Of a stretch of DNA of 64,000 nt, positions 45,532-54,300 are shown piece after piece. The first letter of the stretch is position 1. Each line of letters opens with the position of its first letter. The notes under the pieces are model-generated. The model did no database searches. It was not told where the DNA came from and saw nothing but the letters and a program-made list of their open reading frames with translations. The DNA is from Rhodopseudomonas palustris (GTDB lineage Bacteria; Pseudomonadota; Alphaproteobacteria; Rhizobiales; Xanthobacteraceae): contig NZ_CP019966.1 in NCBI RefSeq assembly GCF_003031265.1, positions 1,364,001-1,428,000 of the forward strand, written 5' to 3'. Made by a program: the position numbers and the translations under genes.

Positions 45532-46092
45532 ATGTCGACATCCCGCATCGAACTGCGCTTCGGCGGCACCGGCGGCCAGGGCCTGCTGCTCAGCGCCAAG
45601 CTGCTCGCCGACGCGCTGGCGCTGGAAGGCCGCCACGTCGCGCAGTCGCAGACCTATGAGCCGACCTCGCGCGGCGGCTTCTGCAACGCCGATCTCGTCG
45701 TCGCCCATGGCGAGGTCGATTATCCGCTGCCGATCGAATTCGACCATCTGGTTCTGCTGGACAAGATCGCGATCAAGCCGTCCTGGCCGAAGCTCAAGGC
45801 CGGCGCGCTGGTGATTTCCGACGTCCGGCTGTGCCCCGAACTGCCGGAGGGCGGACGTTTCAAGCGCTACCCGCTGCCACTCAGCCGCACGGCGATCGAA
45901 CTCGGCAGCGAACGCGTTACCAATATCGTGGCGCTGGGCGTGCTGATCGAACTGTCCGGCATCTGCAAACACAAATCGGTCGAGCAGGTAGTGCGCGCGT
46001 CCTCGCCGCGGGGCTTCCTCGATCTCAACATGGACGCGCTGGCCGCCGGCTACGCGCTGGCCAAGGCGCCTGCCGTCGCGGCGGCCTCCTGA
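45532..46092 (+). CDS. 2-oxoacid:ferredoxin oxidoreductase, gamma subunit
   Basis: 186-aa gamma subunit (KorC/PadE type), the CoA-contacting domain. Begins RFGGTGGQGLLLSAKLLADA and has the QTYEPTSRGGFCNADLV segment. ATG 45532 follows GGGGAG. No delta gene follows; the order in the cluster is IorB-delta fusion, alpha, beta, gamma. Confidence 0.9.
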   Translation: MSTSRIELRFGGTGGQGLLLSAKLLADALALEGRHVAQSQTYEPTSRGGFCNADLVVAHGEVDYPLPIEFDHLVLLDKIAIKPSWPKLKAGALVISDVRLCPELPEGGRFKRYPLPLSRTAIELGSERVTNIVALGVLIELSGICKHKSVEQVVRASSPRGFLDLNMDALAAGYALAKAPAVAAAS

Positions 46093-46116
46093 TTTTTCTG
46101 ACAAAGGATTGCTTCG

Positions 46117-47451
46117 ATGAGCGCCCAGCCTGCATTGCGCGAACAGACCGTCTATATGCACGACCGCGCCATCGAGACGATGCCCCGGCCGCAGCTTGCG
46201 GCGCTGCAGTTCGAGCGCCTGCGCAAGATTGTCGAGCGGGCGTATCGCGACGTTCCGCACTATCGCAACAGCTTCGATGAAGCCGGCGTCAAGCCTGCGG
46301 ATTTGACCTCGCTGGCCGACCTCGCGAAGTTTCCCTTCACCAAGAAGACTGACCTCCGCGACAACTATCCGTTCGGGATGTTCGCGGTGCCGCGCAATCA
46401 GATGCCGCGCATTCATGCCTCGTCCGGCACCACCGGCAAGCCGACCGTGGTCGGTTACACCAAGACCGACCTGGACAACTGGGCCAACCTGATGGCGCGC
46501 TCGATGGTCGGCGCCGGCGCGTCGCCGGACGACATCGTCCACAACGCCTATGGCTACGGCCTGTTCACTGGCGGCCTCGGCGCTCACTATGGCGCCGAGC
46601 GGCTCGGCTGCACCGTGGTGCCGGCCTCCGGCGGTGGCACCGAACGGCAGGTGCAGCTCATCGTCGATTTCGCCGCCAACGTGCTGTGCTGCACGCCGTC
46701 CTATGCGCTGAACATCGCGGAAGTCGCCGAGCAGATGGGCGTCAACCTGCGCGATGCGCCGCTGCGGGTCGGCCTGTTCGGCGCCGAGCCGTGGAGCGAT
46801 GCGATGCGCCGCGATCTCGAAGCACGCCTCGGCATCAAGGCGGTCGACGTTTATGGCCTGTCGGAAATCATGGGCCCCGGCGTCGCCTGCGAATGCCACG
46901 TTGCGCAAAATGGTCTGCACGGCTGGGAAGACCACTTCCTGTTCGAAACCATCGATCCGGAAACGCTTCAGGTGCTGCCGATGGGCTCCGTCGGCGAGCT
47001 GGTGATCACCACGCTCACCAAGGAAGCGCTGCCGATGATCCGGTATCGCACCCGCGACATCACCAGCCTGAACACCGAGCCCTGCGCCTGTGGCCGTACC
47101 CATCTGCGTATCATGCGTGTCACCGGTCGCGACGACGACATGCTGATCATCCGCGGCGTCAACGTCTATCCATCGCAGGTGGAGTCGGTGCTGATCGGCT
47201 TCCCCGGCATCGCGCCGCACTATCAGATTGTGCTGACCCGCGAGAAGGCGCTCGACGCCATGACGGTCGAAGTCGAAGTCGCGCCCGGTGCGCCGTTCGA
47301 TGACGCGGCCCGCGCCAAGAAGGCGGCGGAAGTGACACATCACATCAAGTCGCTGATCGGCGTCACCTGCAAGGTCTCGGTGAAAGCCCCAGGCGAAGTT
47401 TCCCGCTCGCAGGGCAAGGCGGTGCGTGTCAAAGATCAGCGGAACATCTGA
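46117..47451 (+). CDS. paaK: Phenylacetate-CoA ligase
   Basis: 444 aa, AMP-forming ligase of the PaaK/PadJ type that makes (hydroxy)phenylacetyl-CoA. The ATP loop [14 protein letters not shown], the adenylate motif [15 protein letters not shown] and the C-terminal [20 protein letters not shown] are canonical for this family. 24 bp after the gamma subunit gene; last gene before a promoter-like region that precedes the importer genes. Together with IorAB it gives two routes to aryl-acetyl-CoA. Confidence 0.92.
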   Translation: MSAQPALREQTVYMHDRAIETMPRPQLAALQFERLRKIVERAYRDVPHYRNSFDEAGVKPADLTSLADLAKFPFTKKTDLRDNYPFGMFAVPRNQMPRIHASSGTTGKPTVVGYTKTDLDNWANLMARSMVGAGASPDDIVHNAYGYGLFTGGLGAHYGAERLGCTVVPASGGGTERQVQLIVDFAANVLCCTPSYALNIAEVAEQMGVNLRDAPLRVGLFGAEPWSDAMRRDLEARLGIKAVDVYGLSEIMGPGVACECHVAQNGLHGWEDHFLFETIDPETLQVLPMGSVGELVITTLTKEALPMIRYRTRDITSLNTEPCACGRTHLRIMRVTGRDDDMLIIRGVNVYPSQVESVLIGFPGIAPHYQIVLTREKALDAMTVEVEVAPGAPFDDAARAKKAAEVTHHIKSLIGVTCKVSVKAPGEVSRSQGKAVRVKDQRNI

Positions 47452-47506
47452 TCGCCTGATTGCTGACCGCAATCGCGTCTTCGCGATGCAGCATAAAAGT
47501 AATTGG

Positions 47507-47544
47507 CGCGCGCCTTGACAGGCGCGCGATGATCTAACTTTAAT
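47507..47544 (+). promoter_or_regulatory. Promoter-like site with nested inverted repeat before livH
   Basis: TTGACA (47515-47520), 18 bp, TTTAAT (47539-47544) resembles a sigma-70-type promoter. The -35 element is flanked exactly by CGCGCGCC and GGCGCGCG, an 8-bp perfect inverted repeat, which could be an operator or a weak terminator for paaK. TTAATTAA follows. Distance to the livH ATG is about 120 bp. Confidence 0.5.
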
Positions 47545-47663
47545 TAACTGATTGAGTAAGCCGTATGCGCGGTCAACGCTTAACGGAACGCTCAGTCACG
47601 CCGGACCGGCAATCAATGTCGGCCGCAAAAATGTGGTTCGCCAAAGAACCACACGGGGAAGAA

Positions 47664-48536
47664 ATGCTCGATTTCGTCCAGCAGGTGATCGGCGGGATTG
47701 CCCTCGGCTGCGTCTACGGCCTCATCGCCCTCGGCTTCGTGCTGATCTACAAGGCGACCGAAGTCGTCAATTTTGCGCAGGGCGAAATCATGATGCTCGG
47801 CGCGTTCCTGTCGTTCACCTTCATTGCCACGCTCGGGCTGAACTACTGGTTCGGGTTTCTGCTGTGTGTGGTCAGCATGGCGGTGCTCGGCGCCGCGATG
47901 GAGCGGCTGGTGGTGCGGCCGATCCTCGGCTATCCGCAATTCTCGATCGTGATGGCGACGATCGGCCTTGGCCTCGTCATCCGTTCGCTGGTCGGCATCA
48001 TCTGGGGCACCGACGATCTGCGGATCGAGACGCCGTTCACTGGCGGCGTGATCCAGCTCGGCGGGCTGGTGCTGTCGCAGGACAGCCTGTCGATCATCGT
48101 CGCCACCGCGCTGCTGTGCGCCGTGCTCTACGCCTTCTTCCGCTTCACCAAGATCGGCATCGCCATGCAGGCGACATCGCAGAACATGCTGGCCGCCTAC
48201 TACATGGGCATTCCGGTGAAGCGGATGTTCTCGCTGATCTGGAGCCTGAGCGCGATCGTGGCGTGCTGCGCCGGCGTGCTGCTGGCGCCGATCACCTTCA
48301 TCCACGCCAATCTCGGCTTCCTCGGCATCAAGGCGTTCCCGGCCGCGGTGCTCGGCGGCTTCGGCAGCATCCCCGGCGCGCTCGCCGGGGGCATCACCAT
48401 CGGCATCGTCGAATCGCTGTCGGGGTTCTATCTGCCGGAGGGCTTCAAGGACGTCGCCGCCTATGTGGTGCTGCTCGCGGTGCTGCTGTGGCGGCCGCAG
48501 GGCCTGTTCGGCAGCAACGCGCTGAAGAAGGTCTGA
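47664..48536 (+). CDS. Branched-chain/aromatic acid type ABC permease, LivH-like
   Basis: 290-aa HAAT-family permease, about eight membrane segments (VIGGIALGCVYGLIALGFVL, then AQGEIMMLGAFLSF, and the LivH motif NLGFLGIKAFPAAVLGGFGS). Start ATG 47664 (MLDFVQQVIGG) follows GGGGAAG; the frame is open back to 47565 but lacks a ribosome site there. With LivM forms the membrane channel. Placement after paaK suggests aromatic or branched acids as cargo. Confidence 0.92.
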   Translation: MLDFVQQVIGGIALGCVYGLIALGFVLIYKATEVVNFAQGEIMMLGAFLSFTFIATLGLNYWFGFLLCVVSMAVLGAAMERLVVRPILGYPQFSIVMATIGLGLVIRSLVGIIWGTDDLRIETPFTGGVIQLGGLVLSQDSLSIIVATALLCAVLYAFFRFTKIGIAMQATSQNMLAAYYMGIPVKRMFSLIWSLSAIVACCAGVLLAPITFIHANLGFLGIKAFPAAVLGGFGSIPGALAGGITIGIVESLSGFYLPEGFKDVAAYVVLLAVLLWRPQGLFGSNALKKV

Positions 48537-48537
48537 G

Positions 48538-49683
48538 ATGAGCGCGCATGTCCGCACCAGCTACGCGCAAAGCGAGCAGCTTTTCCCGTCGAAGAATGCT
48601 GCCTTCTGGTACGCCGTCCTGGTCGCGGCGCTGATCGCCGCGCCTTATGTGCTGGAGTCCTATTATCTCAGCCAGCTGGTGTTCGTGCTGATCTACGCCA
48701 TCGTCGGCATCGCCATGAACGTGCTGTCGGGGCAGGCGGGGCAGGTCTCGATCGGCCATGCCGCCTTTATGGCGATCGGCGCCTATACGGCGGCGGTCTG
48801 CGAAAAGCATGGTCTGCCGCTGCCGGTGTATCTGGTGCTGGCAGGCGGCTTCACCGGGCTGATCGGCTATCTGGTGGGGCTGCCGGCGCTACGGCTGCAC
48901 GGCATCTACCTGGCAATCGCCACGCTCGCGTTCGCCTTCATCGTCGAGGAAATCGTCACCCGCTGGGAGAGCGTCACCAACGGCAATGAAGGCCTGATGC
49001 TGGGCGCGCCGTCGCTGTTCGGGCTGAAGCTTGGCGCGCAGGGCTTCTATTATCTCTGCCTCGGCGTCACCGTGGTGGTGATCCTGGCCGCGATCAACAT
49101 CCTGCGCTCGCCGACGGGACGTGCGTTTCTGGCGATCCGCGACAGCGAGACTGCTGCGCGCAGCATGGGCATCGACACCGCGCGCTACAAGACCCGGGCG
49201 TTCGCAATATCGGCCGGCTTCACCGGGCTCGCCGGCGTGCTGTACGCGCATAAGCTGTCGTTCATCAGCCCGGAAATGTTCAGCCTGTCGATGTCGATCG
49301 AGTTCGTCATGATCATCATCATCGGCGGCGTGCTCAGCCTGCGCGGCGCGGTGTTCGGCGCGATCTTCATGATCATGGTCGATCCGATCCTGATCGTGGT
49401 GAAGGACAAGGTGCCGCAACTGACCCTGGCGGCGATGCAGGGGATTGGCTTGTCGGATCAGCTCACCGACGCGATCCAGGCCGGAATCGTCCGCGTCGCC
49501 GGCGCGCCAGGGCTGAAGTCGCTGATCTTCGGTCTGATCATCATCCTGTTCATCATCTTTGAGCCGATGGGCCTCGATGGACGATGGGCGCGGGTGAAGT
49601 CGTATTTCCGGCAGTTCCCGCTGTATCGGCCGACCAGCGCGCGCGCGCAGCGGATGTTCTTGAAGTCGGAGCGCAACCGGTGA
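48538..49683 (+). CDS. Branched-chain/aromatic acid type ABC permease, LivM-like
   Basis: 381 aa, with the family motif LSGQAGQVSIGHAAFMAIGA near residue 62, the NGNEGLMLG segment and SLRGAVFGAIFMIMVDPILI. The tail is longer than in E. coli LivM and basic. Starts 1 bp after the LivH stop and overlaps the LivG start codon. Confidence 0.92.
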   Translation: MSAHVRTSYAQSEQLFPSKNAAFWYAVLVAALIAAPYVLESYYLSQLVFVLIYAIVGIAMNVLSGQAGQVSIGHAAFMAIGAYTAAVCEKHGLPLPVYLVLAGGFTGLIGYLVGLPALRLHGIYLAIATLAFAFIVEEIVTRWESVTNGNEGLMLGAPSLFGLKLGAQGFYYLCLGVTVVVILAAINILRSPTGRAFLAIRDSETAARSMGIDTARYKTRAFAISAGFTGLAGVLYAHKLSFISPEMFSLSMSIEFVMIIIIGGVLSLRGAVFGAIFMIMVDPILIVVKDKVPQLTLAAMQGIGLSDQLTDAIQAGIVRVAGAPGLKSLIFGLIIILFIIFEPMGLDGRWARVKSYFRQFPLYRPTSARAQRMFLKSERNR

Positions 49684-50441
49684 GTACGTTCTTCAAGGTC
49701 GACAAGCTCACCGTCAAGTTCGGCGGCCTCACCGCGGTCGACGACGTCTCCTTCGACATCGCCGAAGGCGAGGTCTTCACCATCATCGGGCCCAACGGCG
49801 CCGGCAAGACCACGCTGTTCAACCTGATCAGTCGGCTCTACACGCCCTATGCCGGCCACATTATCTTCCGCGACGAGGACGTCACCCGGCTGTCGGCGCA
49901 GCAGATCGCCGGCCGCGGCATTGCCCGCACCTTCCAGAACATCGAGCTGTTTGAGAGTGCTTCCACGCTCGACAATCTGCTGGTCGGCCGTCATCGCCAT
50001 TCCACCACCTCAACCTGGCAGGACGTCCTGCGGCTGAAGAAGGTTCGCGATGAGGAGATCGCGCATCGGCGGGCCGCCGAGGAGGTGATGGACGTGCTGC
50101 GCCTGCAGCGCTATCGCGACACACCGATCGGCAGCCTTCCTTATGGCGTCCGCAAGGTGATCGAGGTCGCCCGCGCGCTGTGCGTCGGGCCGAAGCTGCT
50201 GCTGCTCGATGAGCCGTCGTCCGGGCTCAACGTCGAGGAGACCAACGCGATGGCGGAGTGGATCCTCGAGATCAACAGCCGGCTCGGCATCACCGTGCTG
50301 ATGGTCGAGCACGACATGTCGCTGGTCAGCCGTGTCTCCGACCGCGTGCTGGCACTGAACTACGGGCGGATGATGGCGCTCGGCACGTCTGACGAGGTGC
50401 AGAACCATCCCGACGTCGTCGCCGCCTATCTGGGAGCCTGA
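49680..50441 (+). CDS. ABC transporter ATP-binding protein, LivG-like
   Basis: 253 aa. Walker A GPNGAGKT, Walker B LLLLDEPSSGLN, switch His in MVEHDMSLV. The ABC signature region reads LPYGVRKVIEVARAL, the usual LivG form. Start is GTG 49680, overlapping the LivM stop, with GGAG 8 nt upstream. Confidence 0.92.
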   Translation: MSTFFKVDKLTVKFGGLTAVDDVSFDIAEGEVFTIIGPNGAGKTTLFNLISRLYTPYAGHIIFRDEDVTRLSAQQIAGRGIARTFQNIELFESASTLDNLLVGRHRHSTTSTWQDVLRLKKVRDEEIAHRRAAEEVMDVLRLQRYRDTPIGSLPYGVRKVIEVARALCVGPKLLLLDEPSSGLNVEETNAMAEWILEINSRLGITVLMVEHDMSLVSRVSDRVLALNYGRMMALGTSDEVQNHPDVVAAYLGA

Positions 50442-50445
50442 TCGC

Positions 50446-51195
50446 ATGAGCGCCCAGCCGATTCTGCGCCTTGCCAATATCGAAAGCTGCTACGGCCCGA
50501 TCACCGCGATCCGCGGCATCACCCTCGACCTGATGCGGGGCCAGATCGTCACCGTGCTCGGCGCCAACGGCGCCGGCAAGACCAGCATCCTGAAGACGAT
50601 CTCGGGCGTGCTCGATCCGCTGAAAGGCACGGTCGAATTCGAAGGCCGCAAGATCCAGTCGATGGAGCCGGACAAGGTGGTGCGGCTCGGCATCAGCCAC
50701 GTGCCGGAGGGACGCGAGATTTTCCCGTTCCTCAGCGTCCGCGACAATCTCAAGATGGGCGCCTACATCCGAACCGATCAGCACGAGGTCGCCGCCGACA
50801 TCGAGAAGGCGTTCAACTATTTCCCGGTGCTGCGCGAGCGTCAGGATCAGCTCGCGGGGCAGCTTTCCGGCGGCCAGCAGCAGCTGCTGGCGATCAGCCG
50901 CGCGCTGATGGCGCGGCCCAAGGTCCTGCTGCTCGACGAGCCGTCGCTAGGTCTGTCGCCGCTGTTGGTGAAGGAGATCTTCGCGATCATCCGGCGACTC
51001 AATGCCGAGGAGGGCGTCTCGATCCTGCTGGTCGAGCAGAACGCGCGGATGGCGCTGGAGACCGCACATTATGGCTATGTGCTCGAGGTCGGCCGGGTGG
51101 TGAAGCACGACACCTGCGCCAGCCTGATGCAATCGGATCAGATCCGGGAATTCTATCTCGGCCACGGACAGGGCGGACATGGCAAGCGGCACTGA
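50446..51195 (+). CDS. ABC transporter ATP-binding protein, LivF-like
   Basis: 249 aa. Walker A GANGAGKT, signature LSGGQQQLLAISRAL, Walker B LLLDEPSLGLSP, switch His position replaced by Gln in LVEQNARMAL as is normal for LivF. The 3' end overlaps the next gene by 17 bp. Confidence 0.93.
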   Translation: MSAQPILRLANIESCYGPITAIRGITLDLMRGQIVTVLGANGAGKTSILKTISGVLDPLKGTVEFEGRKIQSMEPDKVVRLGISHVPEGREIFPFLSVRDNLKMGAYIRTDQHEVAADIEKAFNYFPVLRERQDQLAGQLSGGQQQLLAISRALMARPKVLLLDEPSLGLSPLLVKEIFAIIRRLNAEEGVSILLVEQNARMALETAHYGYVLEVGRVVKHDTCASLMQSDQIREFYLGHGQGGHGKRH

Positions 51196-52879
51196 CACGA
51201 CCACGCTGGCGGGCCGCGTCATCGCGGCGCTGCGCCAGCACGGCGATGCCCCGGTGCTGCGCTGGAAGCGTTACGGGCTCTGGCAGCCGGTCGGCGGCCG
51301 TCAGTTCGCGGACCGCATCGAGGCGATCGCCGCCGGCCTGCGCGCTCAAGGCGTCGGCCCCGGTTCGGTCGGCGCGGTGATCGGCGACAATTGTTACGAG
51401 TGGGTGCTGGCGGATCTCGCGATCGGCGCGGCCGGCGGTGTCTCAGCCGGGCTCGATCCGCATGGCGACGTCGATGACCTCGCGCGCGTGCTTGGCGACT
51501 GCAAAGTGAGCGTGTTGTTCGTGGCCGGCGACGACCAACTGCACAAAGCGCTCCGCGTCCGCGAACGCTGCCCGTCGCTCCGGCGCATCGTCGCCATGCA
51601 TCAGCAGTGGGACGATGGCGCCGGTGATCCTTGCGTGATCCCGCTGTCGACACTCGAAGCAGCGGGACGGGACGGCGCCTCGGGAACGGCCGGCCGCGAG
51701 GCTGTGATTATCTACACCTCCGGCGGCACCGGCCCGGTTCGCGGCGCGATCCTCGGCCATGACGCGGTGATCGCGCAGGCCGAACGGGCGAAGCAGGTGC
51801 TGGGATTGCGTGCCAGCGACGACCGGCTGTCGCTGACGCCGCTGCATCACGTGCTGGAGCGCGTGGTCGGCATCTATGCCTCGCTACTCGCCGGCACGGT
51901 GATCAATTTCCCGGAAAGTCCGGACACGGCGCTGGCCGATCTTGCCGAACTACAGCCGACCATCGTGCAGGCTTCGCCGCAGCTATACGCCAGGCTGCAC
52001 GCCGGCATCCTGCTGGCGATCGGCGAAACGACGAAATTTCAGCGCTGGACGTGCCGCATCGCGTTTGCCCATGGCCGCGACGGCTCGCCGCTGCGCATGA
52101 TCACCGATCCCTTGGTGCTCGCACCGATCCGGCGGCGGCTTGGCCTCGGCCGCGCCCGGCTGTGCCTGTCGAGCGGCGCGGCGCTGCGGCCCGATGTGGC
52201 CGATTGGTTCGCCGCGCTCGGCCGGCCGCTGACGGATATCTATGGCCATGCTGAAGCCGGCGGCGCCGTGCGGATTGCCGATCATCACGCGATGGAGTGG
52301 AAGCTCGGCGATCATGACGAGCTCTGGCTGCGCGGCGATGCACTGTTCCTCGGCTATGCGGGCGACACCACGCCTGTCCTACATCGCGACGGATGGTGGC
52401 ACACCGGCGATATCGCCCGCCGTGAGAGCGCCGATCGTTACGCCGTCGTCGGTCGGCTCGACGACGTGATGCAGCGGGGCAGCGAACGCGTGCTGCCGTT
52501 CGCCGCCGAGCAGGAGCTCAGCGCCTCGCCTTATATCGCCGATGCCTTCGTGCATCTCGACCGCCACGGCCGCGCGGTTGCGCGTGTGCTGCTCGATGGC
52601 GACCACGCGGTTCGCTACGCCCAGGACCGCGGCATTCCGTTCACGCATTTCCAGAGCCTGTGCCAGGCCGACGAAATCCGCGCGCTGGTGGGTTCGGCGA
52701 TCGCCGACGTCAATCGCCGCCACGCGGCGATCCGGATCGAGCGCTTCACGCTGATCGAGCGGGCGTTGCGTCCGGGCGATGCCGAGCTGGCGCCATCGGG
52801 AACGCTGCGGCGGCATCTTTTGAAAGGTGACGACGACCACCTCGTGGAAGAGCGACGGTCGGCCGCCAGCGCGCATTAG
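51179..52879 (+). CDS. Degenerate AMP-dependent acyl-CoA synthetase of the importer cluster
   Basis: 566-aa long-chain-acyl-CoA-synthetase-like protein. The fold is recognisable, but key motifs are altered: the ATP loop is YTSGGTGPVRGAILGH (consensus YTSGTTGxPKG, the Lys replaced by Arg), the acid-binding motif is YGHAEAGG (consensus YGxTE), and the C-terminal hinge is GRLDDVMQRGSERV, without the usual K-D. It may be weakly active, use an unusual substrate, or act with the transporter. Synthetase genes of this kind are often found inside Liv-type aromatic-acid importer loci. Coupled to livF by a 17-bp overlap. Confidence 0.82.
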   Translation: MASGTDTTTLAGRVIAALRQHGDAPVLRWKRYGLWQPVGGRQFADRIEAIAAGLRAQGVGPGSVGAVIGDNCYEWVLADLAIGAAGGVSAGLDPHGDVDDLARVLGDCKVSVLFVAGDDQLHKALRVRERCPSLRRIVAMHQQWDDGAGDPCVIPLSTLEAAGRDGASGTAGREAVIIYTSGGTGPVRGAILGHDAVIAQAERAKQVLGLRASDDRLSLTPLHHVLERVVGIYASLLAGTVINFPESPDTALADLAELQPTIVQASPQLYARLHAGILLAIGETTKFQRWTCRIAFAHGRDGSPLRMITDPLVLAPIRRRLGLGRARLCLSSGAALRPDVADWFAALGRPLTDIYGHAEAGGAVRIADHHAMEWKLGDHDELWLRGDALFLGYAGDTTPVLHRDGWWHTGDIARRESADRYAVVGRLDDVMQRGSERVLPFAAEQELSASPYIADAFVHLDRHGRAVARVLLDGDHAVRYAQDRGIPFTHFQSLCQADEIRALVGSAIADVNRRHAAIRIERFTLIERALRPGDAELAPSGTLRRHLLKGDDDHLVEERRSAASAH

Positions 52880-52916
52880 CCATCAACCAACGAAACAACA
52901 AAGAGGGAGCGAAACC

Positions 52917-54122
52917 ATGAAGTCCAGCACTCTGCCGATGCTCGCCGCTGCGGCGCTGATCGGCCTCGGCGCCCAGCCCGCCCTCGCGCAGTTCAAGACT
53001 CAAGGCGTCACGGACAGCGAGATCGTGATCGGCACCCATATGGATCTCAGCGGGCCGCTGAAGGCCTGGGGCGTACCCGCCACCAACGGCATGAAGCTGG
53101 CGATCGCGCAGATCAACGACGCCGGCGGCATCAACGGCCGCAAGATCCGCCTCGTCAATGAGGACGACGGCTACGATCCGAAGAAGGCAGTGCTGATTAC
53201 CCAGAAGCTGATCGAACTCGACAAGGTGTTCGCGATCGTATCGGCAATGGGCTCTGCGACGACGCTGGCGCCGATGCCGCTGGTGCAGTCGGCCGGCATG
53301 CTGCACCTGTTTCCGATCACCGCCGCCGAGTTCACCTTCAAGATGGACCCGGCGAAGCCTGAGGATCGGCTGAAGTTCAACATGTTCAGCCCATATTACG
53401 ACACGATGCGGCTCGGCATCAAATACGTCATCGAGAACACTAAACCGAAGAAGCCCTGCATCGTCTATCAGGACGACGAGATGGGTAAGAATTTCACCGA
53501 CGCGTACACCGACCAGCTCAAGGCAATGAACATCCCGAGCGCCACCATGGTGTCGTTCAAGCGCGGTGCCACCGACTTCAACTCCCAGGTCGCGCGGATG
53601 AAGGCGGACGGCTGTGACATGGTGGCGCTCGGCTCGGTGGTGCGCGAGTCGGTCGGCATCACCACCGCGGCGCAGAAGCTCGGCTGGAAGCCGACCTTCG
53701 TGGTGTCATCGCCGAGCTACGTGCCGGATTTTCCGCAGCTCGGCAAGGAAACCACCGAGGGCATCTATGGCGTCGGCCAGACCGAGATCTTCTATGCCGA
53801 CACCGCCACCGGCGAGGTCAAGAAGTTCATCGAAGACTACAAAAAGATGTTCGGCATCGACGCCAACCAGCAGTCGACCGCCGGCTACAACGGCGTGATG
53901 GTGTTCGCGCATTTCGCCAAGAAGGCCGGCAAGACGCTCACCACCGAGTCGCTGATGACCGCGCTGGAATCCGGCGAGACCTTCGATGACATTTTCGGCG
54001 GCGCCCCGATCAGCTTCTCAAAGGACAACCACCTCGGCGTCTCGGCGGCGGTGATCGGCCAGATCAAGGACGGCCGCTGGACGACGATCGCCAAAAACCA
54101 GTCCTACAAGACCGAGAAATAA
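52917..54122 (+). CDS. ABC transporter substrate-binding protein, LivK-like
   Basis: 401-aa periplasmic binding protein, type I fold. Signal peptide MKSSTLPMLAAAALIGLGAQ with cleavage after ALA. The first strand has GVTDSEIVIGTHMDLSGPL and NGMKLAIAQINDAGGINGRK, typical of receptors for branched or aromatic acids. Start ATG 52917 follows AGAGGGAG. Last gene of the importer; an intrinsic terminator follows. Confidence 0.93.
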   Translation: MKSSTLPMLAAAALIGLGAQPALAQFKTQGVTDSEIVIGTHMDLSGPLKAWGVPATNGMKLAIAQINDAGGINGRKIRLVNEDDGYDPKKAVLITQKLIELDKVFAIVSAMGSATTLAPMPLVQSAGMLHLFPITAAEFTFKMDPAKPEDRLKFNMFSPYYDTMRLGIKYVIENTKPKKPCIVYQDDEMGKNFTDAYTDQLKAMNIPSATMVSFKRGATDFNSQVARMKADGCDMVALGSVVRESVGITTAAQKLGWKPTFVVSSPSYVPDFPQLGKETTEGIYGVGQTEIFYADTATGEVKKFIEDYKKMFGIDANQQSTAGYNGVMVFAHFAKKAGKTLTTESLMTALESGETFDDIFGGAPISFSKDNHLGVSAAVIGQIKDGRWTTIAKNQSYKTEK

Positions 54123-54146
54123 TCTCGGCGCATCGCCTCAAACGCA

Positions 54147-54176
54147 AATGCCCGGCCTTGCGCCGGGCATTTTTTT
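54147..54176 (+). terminator. Intrinsic terminator of the Liv importer operon
   Basis: AATGCCCGG-CCTTGCG-CCGGGCATT then six T, 25 bp after the binding-protein stop. Ends the 40.7-54.1 kb gene series. Confidence 0.88.
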
Positions 54177-54206
54177 GGGGATTGGCAGATACCAATCGCT
54201 TTCCTC

Positions 54207-54287
54207 GTCATTGCGAAGAGCGAAGCGACTAAGCAATCCAGCGTCGTGCACGGTGCCTGGATTGCTTCGCTTCGCTCGCAACGACGA
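54207..54287. repeat. Palindromic intergenic repeat, family B, second copy
   Basis: CGTCATTGCGAAGAGCGAAG and the mirror GCTTCGCTTCGCTCGCAACG arms around a short centre, homologous to 8475-8559. It lies between convergent operons. Confidence 0.8.
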
Positions 54288-54300
54288 CGGTTGTGGTTCC

